Shown: one piece after another, positions 7,354 to 16,297 of the stretch
How positions within the stretch are numbered: the first letter of the stretch is position 1
Layout: each line of letters opens with the position of its first letter
DNA from: WTJH01 sp049889695
Lineage (GTDB): Bacteria; Bacteroidota; Bacteroidia; Flavobacteriales; Flavobacteriaceae
DNA length: 64,000 nucleotides
Assembly: GCA_049889695.1 (NCBI GenBank)
Contig: JBMHCX010000005.1
Coordinates: 62,001-126,000 of the forward strand
Direction: 5' to 3'
The notes under the pieces: generated by a model
The model's database searches: none
What the model was told of the DNA's origin: nothing
The model's input: the letters and a program-made list of their open reading frames with translations, nothing else
Translations under genes and position numbers: made by a program

Positions 7354-9966
7354 ATGAAATCAGCTGATATACGACAGACGTTTTTAGACTTTTTTGAATC
7401 CAAGGGACACACCATTGTTCCATCTGCATCGATGATCAATAGAGACGACCCCACCCTGATGTTTACCAACGCAGGGATGAACCCTTTTAAAGAATACTTT
7501 TTAGGGCAGGCGGTTGCCAAGGATAACCGAGTGGCCGATACCCAGAAATGTCTTCGTGTATCTGGAAAACACAATGATTTGGAGGAAGTAGGGGTAGATA
7601 CTTATCACCACACTTTCTTTGAAATGTTGGGAAACTGGAGTTTTGGCGACTATTTTAAAAAAGAAGCTGTTTCTTGGGCGTGGGAGTTGCTGACTGAGGT
7701 GTACAACATCAACCCTGAAAACCTGTACGCAACCATTTTCGAGGGAGCAGAGGAAGACGGAATTGCCTTGGATACGGAAGCCAAAGAACTCTGGAGTACT
7801 TTTCTGCCTGATGATCGTATCCTACTTGGAAATAAAAAAGATAATTTTTGGGAAATGGGAGAACAAGGGCCTTGTGGTCCCTGTTCTGAAATTCACGTCG
7901 ATCTTCGATCGGAAGAAGAAAAAGCCAAAATACCAGGGGCAGAACTAGTTAATCAGGATCATCCACAAGTGATTGAAATCTGGAATCTGGTCTTTATACA
8001 ATACAATCGTAAAGCAAATGGTTCGCTTGAGGAGCTGCCCGAAAAACACATCGACACGGGAATGGGCTTCGAACGATTATGCATGGTTCTGCAAGGGAAG
8101 ACCTCAAACTACGATACGGATGTTTTTACGCCCATCATCCGCGAAATCGAAACGAGGACAGCGACTTCCTATGGCGAAAGTGAAGACATCGATAAAGCCA
8201 TTCGTGTAGTGGCAGATCACTTGCGAACGGTCTATTTTTCAATAGCTGATGGGCAATTACCTTCCAACACAGGGGCAGGATACGTCATCCGCCGTATCCT
8301 TCGCCGTGCTGTCCGCTACGCCTACACATTTTTGGATCAGAAAACCCCTTTACTCTGCCAGCTCGTTCCCACCTTATCCGACCAGATGGGTGCTGTTTTC
8401 CCAGAGCTTAAAAAACAACAATACCTGGCCGAGAATGTTATCCGAGAAGAAGAACTTTCTTTCTTAAAAACATTAGAGCAAGGTTTGCACATGTTAGACA
8501 ATGTCTTGGAATCTTCCACAGAGCAACTAGTCCCCGGCGATAAAGTATTTGAGTTGTATGATACTTTTGGATTTCCGCAAGACCTAACGGCTCTGATTGC
8601 TTCCGAACGCGGGTATAAGGTCGACCAGCAGGGCTTCGAAAAAGCCATGGAACAACAAAAAAATCGCTCTAAGGCGGCGGCTCAACAATCCACAGACGAT
8701 TGGGTGGTCTTAAAACCCATTGAAACGATCGATTTTGTTGGTTACGATACTCTATCCATACAGACCAGTATCGCACAGTATCGAAAAGTGAATACCAAAA
8801 AAGAGGGGGATTTCTTTCAGATTGTCCTGACCCAAACCCCTTTTTATGCAGAAGGTGGAGGACAAGTAGGCGACAAGGGGTATTTGCAAATGCCCAACGG
8901 AGCTATCCATTACATTATCGATACCAAAAAAGAGAACAATTTAATCCTACACTATTGTAAAACACTACCGGAATCTTTGGAAGATACCTTAGAAGCCGTG
9001 GTAGATGAAAATCAGCGTCGACGGACGGCTGCTAATCATACCGCGACACATTTGTTGCACCAAGCCCTGCGTTCTGTTCTGGGCGATCATATTGAGCAAA
9101 AGGGGTCCATGGTACATTCGGGAATTTTCCGCTTCGATTTCTCTCATTTTTCGAAGATGACTGCAGATGAGCTCCATCAGGTAGAGAGCTTTGTTAATGC
9201 CAGAATACAAGAGCAGTTACCATTAGAAGAGAAACGACAGCAAGCCTATAAACAAGCCCTTCAGGAGGGAGCGATTGCTCTTTTCGGCGAAAAATATGGA
9301 GACGAAGTGCGTAGTATTCGATTTGGGCAATCCATGGAGTTGTGTGGGGGGACCCACGTCGAAAATACCAGTGTTATTTGGCATTTTAAAATTATTTCGG
9401 AGGCTGCTGTAGCTGCAGGAATTCGAAGAATAGAAGCCATTACAGGCGATGCGGTCAAAGATTACTTCCAGTCGCAAACAGAGCAGTGGAATCAGCTGAA
9501 AGACCAGTTGAAAAATCCTCAAGACCCGCTTAAAGCCGTTGAACTACTCCAGACAGAAAATCAGAGTCTAAAGAAAGAAATTGCGCAGTTACAAAAGCTC
9601 AAGATCGATCAGTTAAAACAAAATCTTGAAAATGCGATAGAGCAAATCGACGGACTCTCCTTTTTAGCAACACAAGTCGATCTAGATGCGCAAGGGATGA
9701 AAGATTTGGCCTTTGGGATGGGACAAAAGCACGACAATTTAGTGATGCTACTGGGAGCAATCCAAAACGATAAACCCTTACTCTGCTGTTATATCTCCAA
9801 GCCACTAGTGGCGGACAGAAATTTAGATGCAGGACAAGTCGTACGTACCCTAGGGAAGCATATACAGGGCGGCGGCGGTGGCCAGGCATTTTTTGCAACG
9901 GCCGGAGGGAAAAATCCAACGGGGCTATCGCAAGCGCTTCAAGAAGCGAAAAGTTTATTCTCCTGA
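7354..9966 (+). CDS. alaS: alanyl-tRNA synthetase
   Basis: An 870-residue class II synthetase of full length. The N-terminal catalytic domain starts SADIRQTFLDFFESKGHTIV with the typical DPTLMFTNAGM. The editing domain carries the zinc/editing motif HTATHLLHQAL and CGGTHVENT. The C-terminal C-Ala region ends with the glycine-rich GGGGGQAFFATAGGKNP. It charges tRNA-Ala and hydrolyses mischarged Ser or Gly. Its last 12 bp overlap the convergent DUF4136 gene. Confidence 0.97.
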   Translation: MKSADIRQTFLDFFESKGHTIVPSASMINRDDPTLMFTNAGMNPFKEYFLGQAVAKDNRVADTQKCLRVSGKHNDLEEVGVDTYHHTFFEMLGNWSFGDYFKKEAVSWAWELLTEVYNINPENLYATIFEGAEEDGIALDTEAKELWSTFLPDDRILLGNKKDNFWEMGEQGPCGPCSEIHVDLRSEEEKAKIPGAELVNQDHPQVIEIWNLVFIQYNRKANGSLEELPEKHIDTGMGFERLCMVLQGKTSNYDTDVFTPIIREIETRTATSYGESEDIDKAIRVVADHLRTVYFSIADGQLPSNTGAGYVIRRILRRAVRYAYTFLDQKTPLLCQLVPTLSDQMGAVFPELKKQQYLAENVIREEELSFLKTLEQGLHMLDNVLESSTEQLVPGDKVFELYDTFGFPQDLTALIASERGYKVDQQGFEKAMEQQKNRSKAAAQQSTDDWVVLKPIETIDFVGYDTLSIQTSIAQYRKVNTKKEGDFFQIVLTQTPFYAEGGGQVGDKGYLQMPNGAIHYIIDTKKENNLILHYCKTLPESLEDTLEAVVDENQRRRTAANHTATHLLHQALRSVLGDHIEQKGSMVHSGIFRFDFSHFSKMTADELHQVESFVNARIQEQLPLEEKRQQAYKQALQEGAIALFGEKYGDEVRSIRFGQSMELCGGTHVENTSVIWHFKIISEAAVAAGIRRIEAITGDAVKDYFQSQTEQWNQLKDQLKNPQDPLKAVELLQTENQSLKKEIAQLQKLKIDQLKQNLENAIEQIDGLSFLATQVDLDAQGMKDLAFGMGQKHDNLVMLLGAIQNDKPLLCCYISKPLVADRNLDAGQVVRTLGKHIQGGGGGQAFFATAGGKNPTGLSQALQEAKSLFS

Positions 9967-10488
9967 GGGCGGGAAGGACTCTAATAGTTCGCTGACAAAA
10001 GCATGTATTCGCTCACTCCGCTTCGCGTGTTTCAGCGGCAGTGTACCTCTACCTTTGCCCAGCCAAATTAGTTTTTTATTCCGAGCGTCATAAAAGCGAA
10101 TGGTTAGGTTTCCGACCGTACGTGTCTGAACAGTGGTTTGGTTGGCGCCACCCCATCCGGGACCCCACCAGCCCCAACCCCAGCCAAGACCCCACCAATT
10201 GGGGGACTGGTTCACCTGTACGTCTTTCTCAGAAGAGGCTCCAAAACCGATTAGCATATCAGGGTTTTCAGACTTTTCAAGTCCTTTTAATAACAGCAGC
10301 GAATCGACCGATCGTAAGATTCTTCTTTTATCGAGGTCTGAAATCTGAGCAGCGTCAATTTCAGATTTTAAGTAAGCAAAACTGCGATATTGCGTAAAAT
10401 CTAGGTTTTCATCATAATCCATAAACACTGCAACACTGCTACAGGCGGAAAAAATCACCACAAACGTCAACAACCAAATTTTTTTCAT
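9955..10488 (-). CDS. DUF4136-like lipoprotein
   Basis: About 177 residues from the ATG at 10488, which places a clear lipoprotein signal at the start (MKKIWLLTFVVIFSACSS, lipobox FSAC). An upstream extension to 10566 in the same frame would bury the signal and is not favoured. The body has the DUF4136 pattern (MDYDENLDFTQYRSFAYL and a C-terminal LPLKHAKRSERIHAFVSELL). A Gly/Trp-rich insert WWGLGWGWGWWGPGWGG lies in the middle. Function is unknown; it is expected at an outer-membrane face. It overlaps the 3' end of alaS. Confidence 0.75.
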   Translation of the reverse strand: MKKIWLLTFVVIFSACSSVAVFMDYDENLDFTQYRSFAYLKSEIDAAQISDLDKRRILRSVDSLLLLKGLEKSENPDMLIGFGASSEKDVQVNQSPNWWGLGWGWGWWGPGWGGANQTTVQTRTVGNLTIRFYDARNKKLIWLGKGRGTLPLKHAKRSERIHAFVSELLESFPPSGE

Positions 10489-10531
10489 CACAAAAGTTTT
10501 AAAACATGCATTCTTTAAATCTGTACAAAGA

Positions 10532-10687
10532 TTATGCCGAATTTCCCCTACGCGCATCAAATCCATATGGGCAGTGTTTACAACCGCTCTGACAGCAATA
10601 GCCTCTTTTGAGGTGATATTTTTCTGTAAATACTTTATAACCTTCAGCAGATAAATAATAATCTTCTTCTTCCAATGGGGGTCTCAT
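10532..10687 (-). CDS. DUF5522 small cysteine-rich protein
   Basis: About 51 residues from the ATG at 10687 (MRPPLEEEDYYLSAEGYKVF); upstream in-frame ATGs at 10711 and 10726 are possible, but the latter overlaps the start of the divergent gene. The signature YCCQSGCKHCPYGF, four cysteines in a compact cluster, is the DUF5522 pattern and suggests a metal site. Function is unknown. The same motif is appended to or encoded near metabolic enzymes in other bacteria. Confidence 0.75.
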   Translation of the reverse strand: MRPPLEEEDYYLSAEGYKVFTEKYHLKRGYCCQSGCKHCPYGFDARRGNSA

Positions 10688-10725
10688 GTTTTTTTTTGTA
10701 AAATTAAGCATCAATTCTAAATGCA

Positions 10726-11637
10726 ATGATGAACTCCCCTATACAAATACTTAAAAATCCACCGGGCGACTATACAATAGGGGTGTTGCGAGAAGATCGC
10801 TTAGATCCGTTGATTTCGGGGAATAAATTTCGGAAGCTTAAGTATCATTTAGAAAGCTACCATTTTGGTGATTATCGGGCAATAGGGACTTTTGGTGGGG
10901 CATTTTCCAACCACTTACTGGCGGTCGCTGCGGCTGGGAAAAAGCACCAAATCCCAACCCTTGCATGGGTGCGTGGAGAAGAGTGGGCAACTAAAATTGC
11001 TGCTTCAGAGACCTTAAAGCGCTGTTCTGACTTGGGAATGACCCTCCACTGTATTCCAAGAGCTCAGTATGCCGAATGGACTGCGGGAAATTTGCCTCCT
11101 CAATTCTCGTCGGGGATCTATACCATCCCTGAAGGGGGCAGTAATGCTATCGGAGTTCGCGGATGTATGGAGATTTTGGGGGAACATACGGCCGCTTTCG
11201 ATGTGGTTTGTGTCAGTGTGGGCACAGGCGCTACGCTTGCTGGGATCGCAAAGTCTGTAAAGCCCCATCAAAAAGCGATGGGCTTCTTATCGCTCAAACA
11301 TCATCAACTGGCTGAACAAATCAGTGAGTGGTCTTCTGCGGCATCTTTTGAGTTGTGTGCAGATTATACCTTTGGGGGCTATGGAAAAATCGATCAGACC
11401 CTTGTTTCGTTTATGAATGAATTTTATCAAAAAGAAGAAATCCCTCTGGATCCTATATATACAAGCAAAATGCTTTTTGGTATTTTTGACCTAATTCAAA
11501 AAAAACAGTGGACATGGGGAAGCCGCATATTAGCGATTCACACAGGAGGTCTTCAAGGCCTTTTGGGCATGCACAACCGATTGCTTCAAAAAGGACAAAA
11601 CGGTTTTACATTTATGGATACTTTGGCCTACTACTAA
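10726..11637 (+). CDS. PLP-dependent ACC deaminase / D-cysteine desulfhydrase family protein
   Basis: A 303-residue fold-type II PLP enzyme. The PLP lysine region is SGNKFRKLKYHLE (about residues 30-42), followed by FGGAFSNHLLAVAAAGKK and the glycine-rich phosphate-binding SVGTGATLAGIAK. Homologues are annotated as 1-aminocyclopropane-1-carboxylate deaminase or D-cysteine desulfhydrase; in Bacteroidota the latter or a related D-amino-acid role is more likely. The actual substrate cannot be told. A second ATG three bases in may be the start. The next gene's frame opens inside its 3' end. Confidence 0.8.
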   Translation: MMNSPIQILKNPPGDYTIGVLREDRLDPLISGNKFRKLKYHLESYHFGDYRAIGTFGGAFSNHLLAVAAAGKKHQIPTLAWVRGEEWATKIAASETLKRCSDLGMTLHCIPRAQYAEWTAGNLPPQFSSGIYTIPEGGSNAIGVRGCMEILGEHTAAFDVVCVSVGTGATLAGIAKSVKPHQKAMGFLSLKHHQLAEQISEWSSAASFELCADYTFGGYGKIDQTLVSFMNEFYQKEEIPLDPIYTSKMLFGIFDLIQKKQWTWGSRILAIHTGGLQGLLGMHNRLLQKGQNGFTFMDTLAYY

Positions 11638-12455
11638 TCGGTCTGAACTTCTTTCAATCCTGCGGAGCTGGTCGAAAAGTACAGATCCGACAACAACCCA
11701 AGGCAGTTGTTACTCAACAAACAGTCCCGCAAAAACCCAAAGTAGTTTCTCAACCTACTCCTGCAGCAAAGAAGCCCAAAAAGACATTGTCGAATTCCCA
11801 AAGGGCAGAGCTTTATATCCAAAAGTTCGCTCCAGTAGCACGAGCAGAAATGCGAGAGTTTAAAATTCCTGCGAGTATAACCCTAGCTCAAGGACTTCTT
11901 GAGTCCGGTTTTGGACAAGGACGCTTGGCGGTAGAGGGCAACAACCATTTTGGAATTAAATGCCACAAAGGCTGGACCGGAAAAACCATAACCCATGATG
12001 ACGATGAGAAAGGAGAGTGTTTTCGGGTATATGAAAATCCAGAAGCTTCCTACCGCGATCATTCTCTTTTTTTACAAAACAGAAGCCGTTATGCTTTTTT
12101 GTTTAAGTACTCCGCTAAAGATTACAAGTCTTGGGCCAAAGGACTTAAAAAAGCAGGCTATGCTACCGATCCAAAATATCCTCAAAAACTCATTCAGCTG
12201 ATTGAACGTTTCGACTTGAGCCGTTTCGACACTAAAGGATCGCCGAGGAAAGCGCGTAAGAAAGCTCCCACTGCAGGAGCCGATGAAAACACAATTACCG
12301 TTCAAAAGGGAGATACCTTGTATGGATTGGCGCGAAAATACGGCATTGAAATAGAGGTGATAAAGCAAAAAAATCGACTCAAAGAAAATGCTATTTTTCC
12401 CGGCCAAGTTTTAATTTTACCCAAAAAATCAGAGGATGCGATATCAACGCAGTAG
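11508..12455 (+). CDS. glucosaminidase (SagA/FlgJ type) with C-terminal LysM
   Basis: Up to 315 residues. A hydrophobic segment ending in a possible lipobox (GLLLIGLNFFQSCGAG, around 40-55) precedes a linker. A glucosaminidase domain follows (about 100-230), with the catalytic-Glu region ITLAQGLLESGFGQGRLA and NNHFGIKCH. A LysM domain (about 262-307) begins ITVQKGDTLYGLARKYG. It should cleave peptidoglycan glycan strands while bound to the wall. The only in-frame ATGs before the signal lie 124-130 bp inside the preceding gene, an unusually long overlap; a non-ATG start nearer the signal is possible. Confidence 0.82.
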   Translation: MDMGKPHISDSHRRSSRPFGHAQPIASKRTKRFYIYGYFGLLLIGLNFFQSCGAGRKVQIRQQPKAVVTQQTVPQKPKVVSQPTPAAKKPKKTLSNSQRAELYIQKFAPVARAEMREFKIPASITLAQGLLESGFGQGRLAVEGNNHFGIKCHKGWTGKTITHDDDEKGECFRVYENPEASYRDHSLFLQNRSRYAFLFKYSAKDYKSWAKGLKKAGYATDPKYPQKLIQLIERFDLSRFDTKGSPRKARKKAPTAGADENTITVQKGDTLYGLARKYGIEIEVIKQKNRLKENAIFPGQVLILPKKSEDAISTQ

Positions 12456-13725
12456 TGCATTATTTCAGGAAGCCCAAGCAGTGATACCCGGTGGGGTCAA
12501 CTCTCCCGTTCGGGCATTTAAAGCGGTTGGTGGAACCCCCATTTTTGTCAACCATGCCAAAGGAGCCTATCTATACGATGAAGATAAACACCGTTATATT
12601 GACTTTATCTCCAGTTGGGGGCCTTTAATTTTAGGGCATGCTTTTCCCCCTGTGATAGATGCTTTGGTGGAACAATCGGCTAAAGGGACTTCTTTTGGGA
12701 TGCCTACGGCTTTGGAAACCGAAATGGCCCAACAAGCGCTCTCCATGTTACCGCATATGGAGCAAATACGTTTTGTCAATTCTGGGACAGAGGCTTGTAT
12801 GAGTGCTGTTCGTTTGGCCAGAGGAGCGACAGCAAGAGAGAAAATCATCAAGTTTGCCGGTTGTTATCACGGACATTCCGATGCATTTCTGATTCAGGCA
12901 GGGAGTGGTGCCGTCACTTTTGGATCGCCCAGCAGCCCGGGGGTAACTGAAGGAACAGCGCAAGACACGCTTTTGGCGCCCTACAACGATTTGGATGCTG
13001 TAAAGGCTCTCTTCGAGGCATTGCCCCAACAAATTGCCGCTATAATCATTGAACCTGTTGCAGGGAATATGGGATGTATTCCGCCACAACCCAACTTTTT
13101 GGAAGGACTCCGACAATTGTGCGATCAATATGGAACACTACTGATATTCGACGAGGTGATGACAGGATTTCGCTTGGCTCCTGGTGGAGCTCAAGAGTAC
13201 TTGGGAATTCGTGCAGATATTGTTACCTATGGAAAAGTTTTAGGAGGAGGACTCCCAGTAGGGGCCTTTGCTAGCACCCATGCCATCATGAATCATTTAG
13301 CGCCCTTAGGACCGGTCTATCAGGCGGGAACATTAAGCGGTAATCCCTTGGCAATGGCAGCTGGTCTTGCAATGTTAAAGGCTTTAGACAGTCATCCAGA
13401 AGTGTTTGAATCCTTAGCCCAAAAAACGGCCCAACTGCATACGGGCTTTGCGGAAATATTGAAACGTTTGGGAATTCCAGCGCAAATCAACAGAGTTGGC
13501 TCTATGCTTTCCGTTCATTTTACAGACACGCCTGTGATCGATTTTACCACTGCAGCTTTAGGGAATAACCAGCAGTTTAAAGACTATTTCCATGGGATGT
13601 TAGATCGTGGGGTATACTTACCACCCTCGGCTTTTGAAAGTTATTTTCTGAATGATGCTCTTCAGCAGGGAGACATCGACCACACCCTAGAGGCCTTTGA
13701 GCAAACCTTAAAAACATTCGGATAG
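12436..13725 (+). CDS. hemL: glutamate-1-semialdehyde 2,1-aminomutase
   Basis: A 429-residue PLP enzyme of the class III aminotransferase fold. It converts glutamate-1-semialdehyde to 5-aminolevulinate in the C5 haem pathway. Seen in sequence: VIPGGVNSPVRAFKAVGGTP at the start, NSGTEACMSAVRLARG, FDEVMTGFR, and the PLP lysine in TYGKVLGGGLPVGAF. Length matches the family (about 430). It overlaps the glucosaminidase gene by 20 bp, implying cotranscription. Confidence 0.96.
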   Translation: MRYQRSSALFQEAQAVIPGGVNSPVRAFKAVGGTPIFVNHAKGAYLYDEDKHRYIDFISSWGPLILGHAFPPVIDALVEQSAKGTSFGMPTALETEMAQQALSMLPHMEQIRFVNSGTEACMSAVRLARGATAREKIIKFAGCYHGHSDAFLIQAGSGAVTFGSPSSPGVTEGTAQDTLLAPYNDLDAVKALFEALPQQIAAIIIEPVAGNMGCIPPQPNFLEGLRQLCDQYGTLLIFDEVMTGFRLAPGGAQEYLGIRADIVTYGKVLGGGLPVGAFASTHAIMNHLAPLGPVYQAGTLSGNPLAMAAGLAMLKALDSHPEVFESLAQKTAQLHTGFAEILKRLGIPAQINRVGSMLSVHFTDTPVIDFTTAALGNNQQFKDYFHGMLDRGVYLPPSAFESYFLNDALQQGDIDHTLEAFEQTLKTFG

Positions 13726-13811
13726 GCTGATTAATCGGCGCATGGCCGTTATCTGAAAGTTTGTAGGTGTAAAGCCGTCTTTATCCCAATAATAGTGGAT
13801 GAAGGATGAAG

Positions 13812-15506
13812 TTAATCCAGGAGTTCAACCCAAAGCCCCTGATCGTTCTTACTGACCTTTGCTTGCTTTTTTGCCGTTAAACCTTTAATGGCTTTATCCC
13901 ACTTTTTATTGCTCAGTCCGGCAGATTCTTTCAGTTCGTTCAAAGCAACAGGACTTTGTTTTTTCAATAGATTTAAGACCTGCTTTTCTTCCTCTGTGAG
14001 GGCAATTGCTGGCTTTTCGGGCTTCATTTGTGGGAAAAATAGGACCTCTTGAATGGAGCTGTTATTGGTCATCAGCATCACTAAGCGGTCAATCCCGATA
14101 CCTATACCTGAGGTTGGAGGCATACCAAATTCTAGTGCTCTCAAAAAATCCTGATCGATAAACATAGCTTCATCGTCTCCTTTTTCAGAAAGTTTCAGCT
14201 GTTCTTCAAAACGTTCTCTTTGGTCAATGGGGTCATTTAATTCCGAATAGGCATTGGCCAATTCTTTTCCGTTGACCATCAGTTCAAAGCGTTCCGTCAA
14301 TTCCGGATGATCGCGGTGCTCTTTGGTGAGGGGACTCATCGATTTGGGATAATCTGTAATAAAGGTAGGCTGAACATAGTGGTGTTCACAGAGCTCCCCA
14401 AAAATTTCATCGATAAGTTTACCTTCCCCCATGGTTTCATCGACTTCCAGACCGAGCGATTGGGCAGTCTGGCGAAGTTCACTTTCCGACATCCCTCGGA
14501 CGTTTACGCCCGTATGGGTTTCGATAGCCTCCAAAATGGGTACTCTGGGGTAGGGTGCCTCAAAATCTATCATGTGGTCGCCAACGGGAACTGCCGTACT
14601 CCCGTGGGTATCTAGGGCAACTTTTTCGAGGAGTTTTTCGGTCGTTTCCATCATCCAGAAATAATCTTTGTAGGCAACATAAAGTTCCATAACTGTAAAT
14701 TCTGGATTATGCGTACGATCCATTCCTTCATTTCGGAAATCTTTAGCAAATTCATACACCCCGTCAAAGCCTCCGACAATTAGTCGTTTGAGATATAATT
14801 CGTTCGCAATTCTTAAATATAAAGGAATATTAAGCGCATTGTGATGGGTGGTAAAAGGGCGGGCGGCTGCTCCTCCGGGAATCGGTTGAAGGATTGGCGT
14901 TTCTACCTCTAAATATCCCTTTTGATTAAAAAACTCCCGTATACTGTTTGTGATCTTCGTCCGGTTGATGAAGGTCTCTTTTACCTGCGGGTTTACAATC
15001 AGATCCACATAGCGCTGGCGATAACGCATTTCTGGGTCAACGAAGGCATCGTAAGTATTTCCTTCGGCATCCGTTTTGGGGAGGGGCAGGGGTTTTAGGG
15101 CTTTGTTCAGCAGCGTAAAAGATTCTACTTTCACCGTTTTTTCTCCCACCATGGTGGTAAACAAACTCCCTTTTATTCCTATGATGTCCCCAATGTCTAA
15201 CAGTTTTTTATAGACCTCATTGTAGAGCGATTTATCTTCTCCAGGACAGATTTCGTCTCGGTTAAAATAGACCTGAACTTTCCCCTGGCTGTCTTGTAGT
15301 TCGGCAAAACTCGCTTTCCCTTGAATTCTTCGCGACATTAACCGACCGGCAATTGTCACTTCTTTTCCTTCCTCAAAGGCAGCTTGAATATCACCAGCTA
15401 GATGATCTACCGGGAAGAGAGCGGCTGGATATGGATTAATCCCTAGCTCGCGTAGGCGATCTAACTTTTCTCGTCTTACAATTTCCTGTTCGCTTAGTGT
15501 GGACAT
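13812..15506 (-). CDS. lysS: lysyl-tRNA synthetase, class II, with C-terminal extension
   Basis: A 564-residue class II LysRS. It has an OB-fold anticodon domain (about 45-150, with GRLMSRRIQGKASFAELQDS) and a catalytic domain with class II motifs (FRNEGMDRTHNPEFT, and GIGIGIDRLVMLMT near the C-terminus). About 65 extra residues after the normal end (LTEEEKQVLNLLKKQSPVAL onward) look like a small helical/winged-helix module; such tails are known in Bacteroidota LysRS. The gene is divergent from lipB. Confidence 0.96.
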   Translation of the reverse strand: MSTLSEQEIVRREKLDRLRELGINPYPAALFPVDHLAGDIQAAFEEGKEVTIAGRLMSRRIQGKASFAELQDSQGKVQVYFNRDEICPGEDKSLYNEVYKKLLDIGDIIGIKGSLFTTMVGEKTVKVESFTLLNKALKPLPLPKTDAEGNTYDAFVDPEMRYRQRYVDLIVNPQVKETFINRTKITNSIREFFNQKGYLEVETPILQPIPGGAAARPFTTHHNALNIPLYLRIANELYLKRLIVGGFDGVYEFAKDFRNEGMDRTHNPEFTVMELYVAYKDYFWMMETTEKLLEKVALDTHGSTAVPVGDHMIDFEAPYPRVPILEAIETHTGVNVRGMSESELRQTAQSLGLEVDETMGEGKLIDEIFGELCEHHYVQPTFITDYPKSMSPLTKEHRDHPELTERFELMVNGKELANAYSELNDPIDQRERFEEQLKLSEKGDDEAMFIDQDFLRALEFGMPPTSGIGIGIDRLVMLMTNNSSIQEVLFFPQMKPEKPAIALTEEEKQVLNLLKKQSPVALNELKESAGLSNKKWDKAIKGLTAKKQAKVSKNDQGLWVELLD

Positions 15507-15520
15507 AGCAGAATTTTGAG

Positions 15521-15528
15521 CAAATATA
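15521..15528 (-). promoter_or_regulatory. -7 element for lysS
   Basis: The minus strand reads TATATTTG, a full match to TAnnTTTG, 14 bp upstream of the lysS ATG. It sits back to back with a similar plus-strand element for lipB. Confidence 0.5.
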
Positions 15529-15560
15529 AGTAGTCTAGACTATACACCATTGGAAATGAA

Positions 15561-15568
15561 TATCTTTG
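15561..15568 (+). promoter_or_regulatory. -7 element for lipB
   Basis: TATCTTTG matches TAnnTTTG and lies 21 bp before the lipB ATG. Confidence 0.5.
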
Positions 15569-15589
15569 TGGGCAGCAGTCTAAGAATCC

Positions 15590-16297
15590 ATGAAAACCCC
15601 TACAAAAATTGTAAATGCTCGAAATTTAGGAAAGCTCTCATATGCAGAATCATGGGCATTACAAGAGGAAATTTTTCAGCAAATCATCCAACAAAAAAGA
15701 ACGAATCGGAGCGCTGAAAACCCAACTGCAACCCAGAACCACCTCCTTTTTGTTGAGCATCCTCCTGTTTTTACACTGGGCAAAAGTGGAGATTTAAAAC
15801 ACTTGTTGGTGTCAGAAGAACAGTTAAAATCCAAAGGGATCGAGTTTTTTAAAACCAATCGCGGAGGGGATATTACTTTTCACGGTCCAGGACAATTGGT
15901 CGGCTATCCATTGTTGGATCTGGATCACTTTTTTACAGATATTCACAAGTATTTACGACTGCTTGAAGAAGCTGTTATTCTCACCCTTGCTGACTATGGA
16001 ATCCAAGCCAGCAGAAGTGCTGGAGAAACGGGAGTATGGTTGGCAGTAGGAACCCCTTTTGCACGAAAAATATGCGCTATGGGAATTAGGGCCAGCCGCT
16101 GGGTAACCATGCATGGGTGGGCGCTAAACGTCAACACAGACCTGAATTATTTCGATGCCATTATTCCTTGCGGGATTCAAGGAAAAGGGGTGACTTCCAT
16201 GGCAAAAGAATTAGGGCAAGAGCTACCTATAGACGAGGTCCAAGAACGTTGGATAGGCCACTTCGAAAACTTATTTCAAGCTAGGGTTGAGTGGTGA
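15590..16297 (+). CDS. lipB: lipoyl(octanoyl) transferase
   Basis: A 235-residue enzyme that moves octanoyl from ACP to the lipoyl domains of 2-oxoacid dehydrogenases and the glycine cleavage H protein. Seen: EHPPVFTLGKSGDLKHLL, NRGGDITFHGPGQLVGYPLL, the Lys in RKICAMGIR, and the catalytic Cys in IIPCGIQGKGVTSM. LipA, the sulfur-inserting partner, is encoded at 41146-42018. Its last 17 bp overlap the convergent lipoprotein gene. Confidence 0.95.
   Translation: MKTPTKIVNARNLGKLSYAESWALQEEIFQQIIQQKRTNRSAENPTATQNHLLFVEHPPVFTLGKSGDLKHLLVSEEQLKSKGIEFFKTNRGGDITFHGPGQLVGYPLLDLDHFFTDIHKYLRLLEEAVILTLADYGIQASRSAGETGVWLAVGTPFARKICAMGIRASRWVTMHGWALNVNTDLNYFDAIIPCGIQGKGVTSMAKELGQELPIDEVQERWIGHFENLFQARVEW

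Noticed and set aside
13730..13811. A remnant of a coding gene between hemL and lysS (minus-strand YYWDKDGFTPTNFQI)
   Set aside because: Too short, no start and no recognised family; could be chance or a relic.
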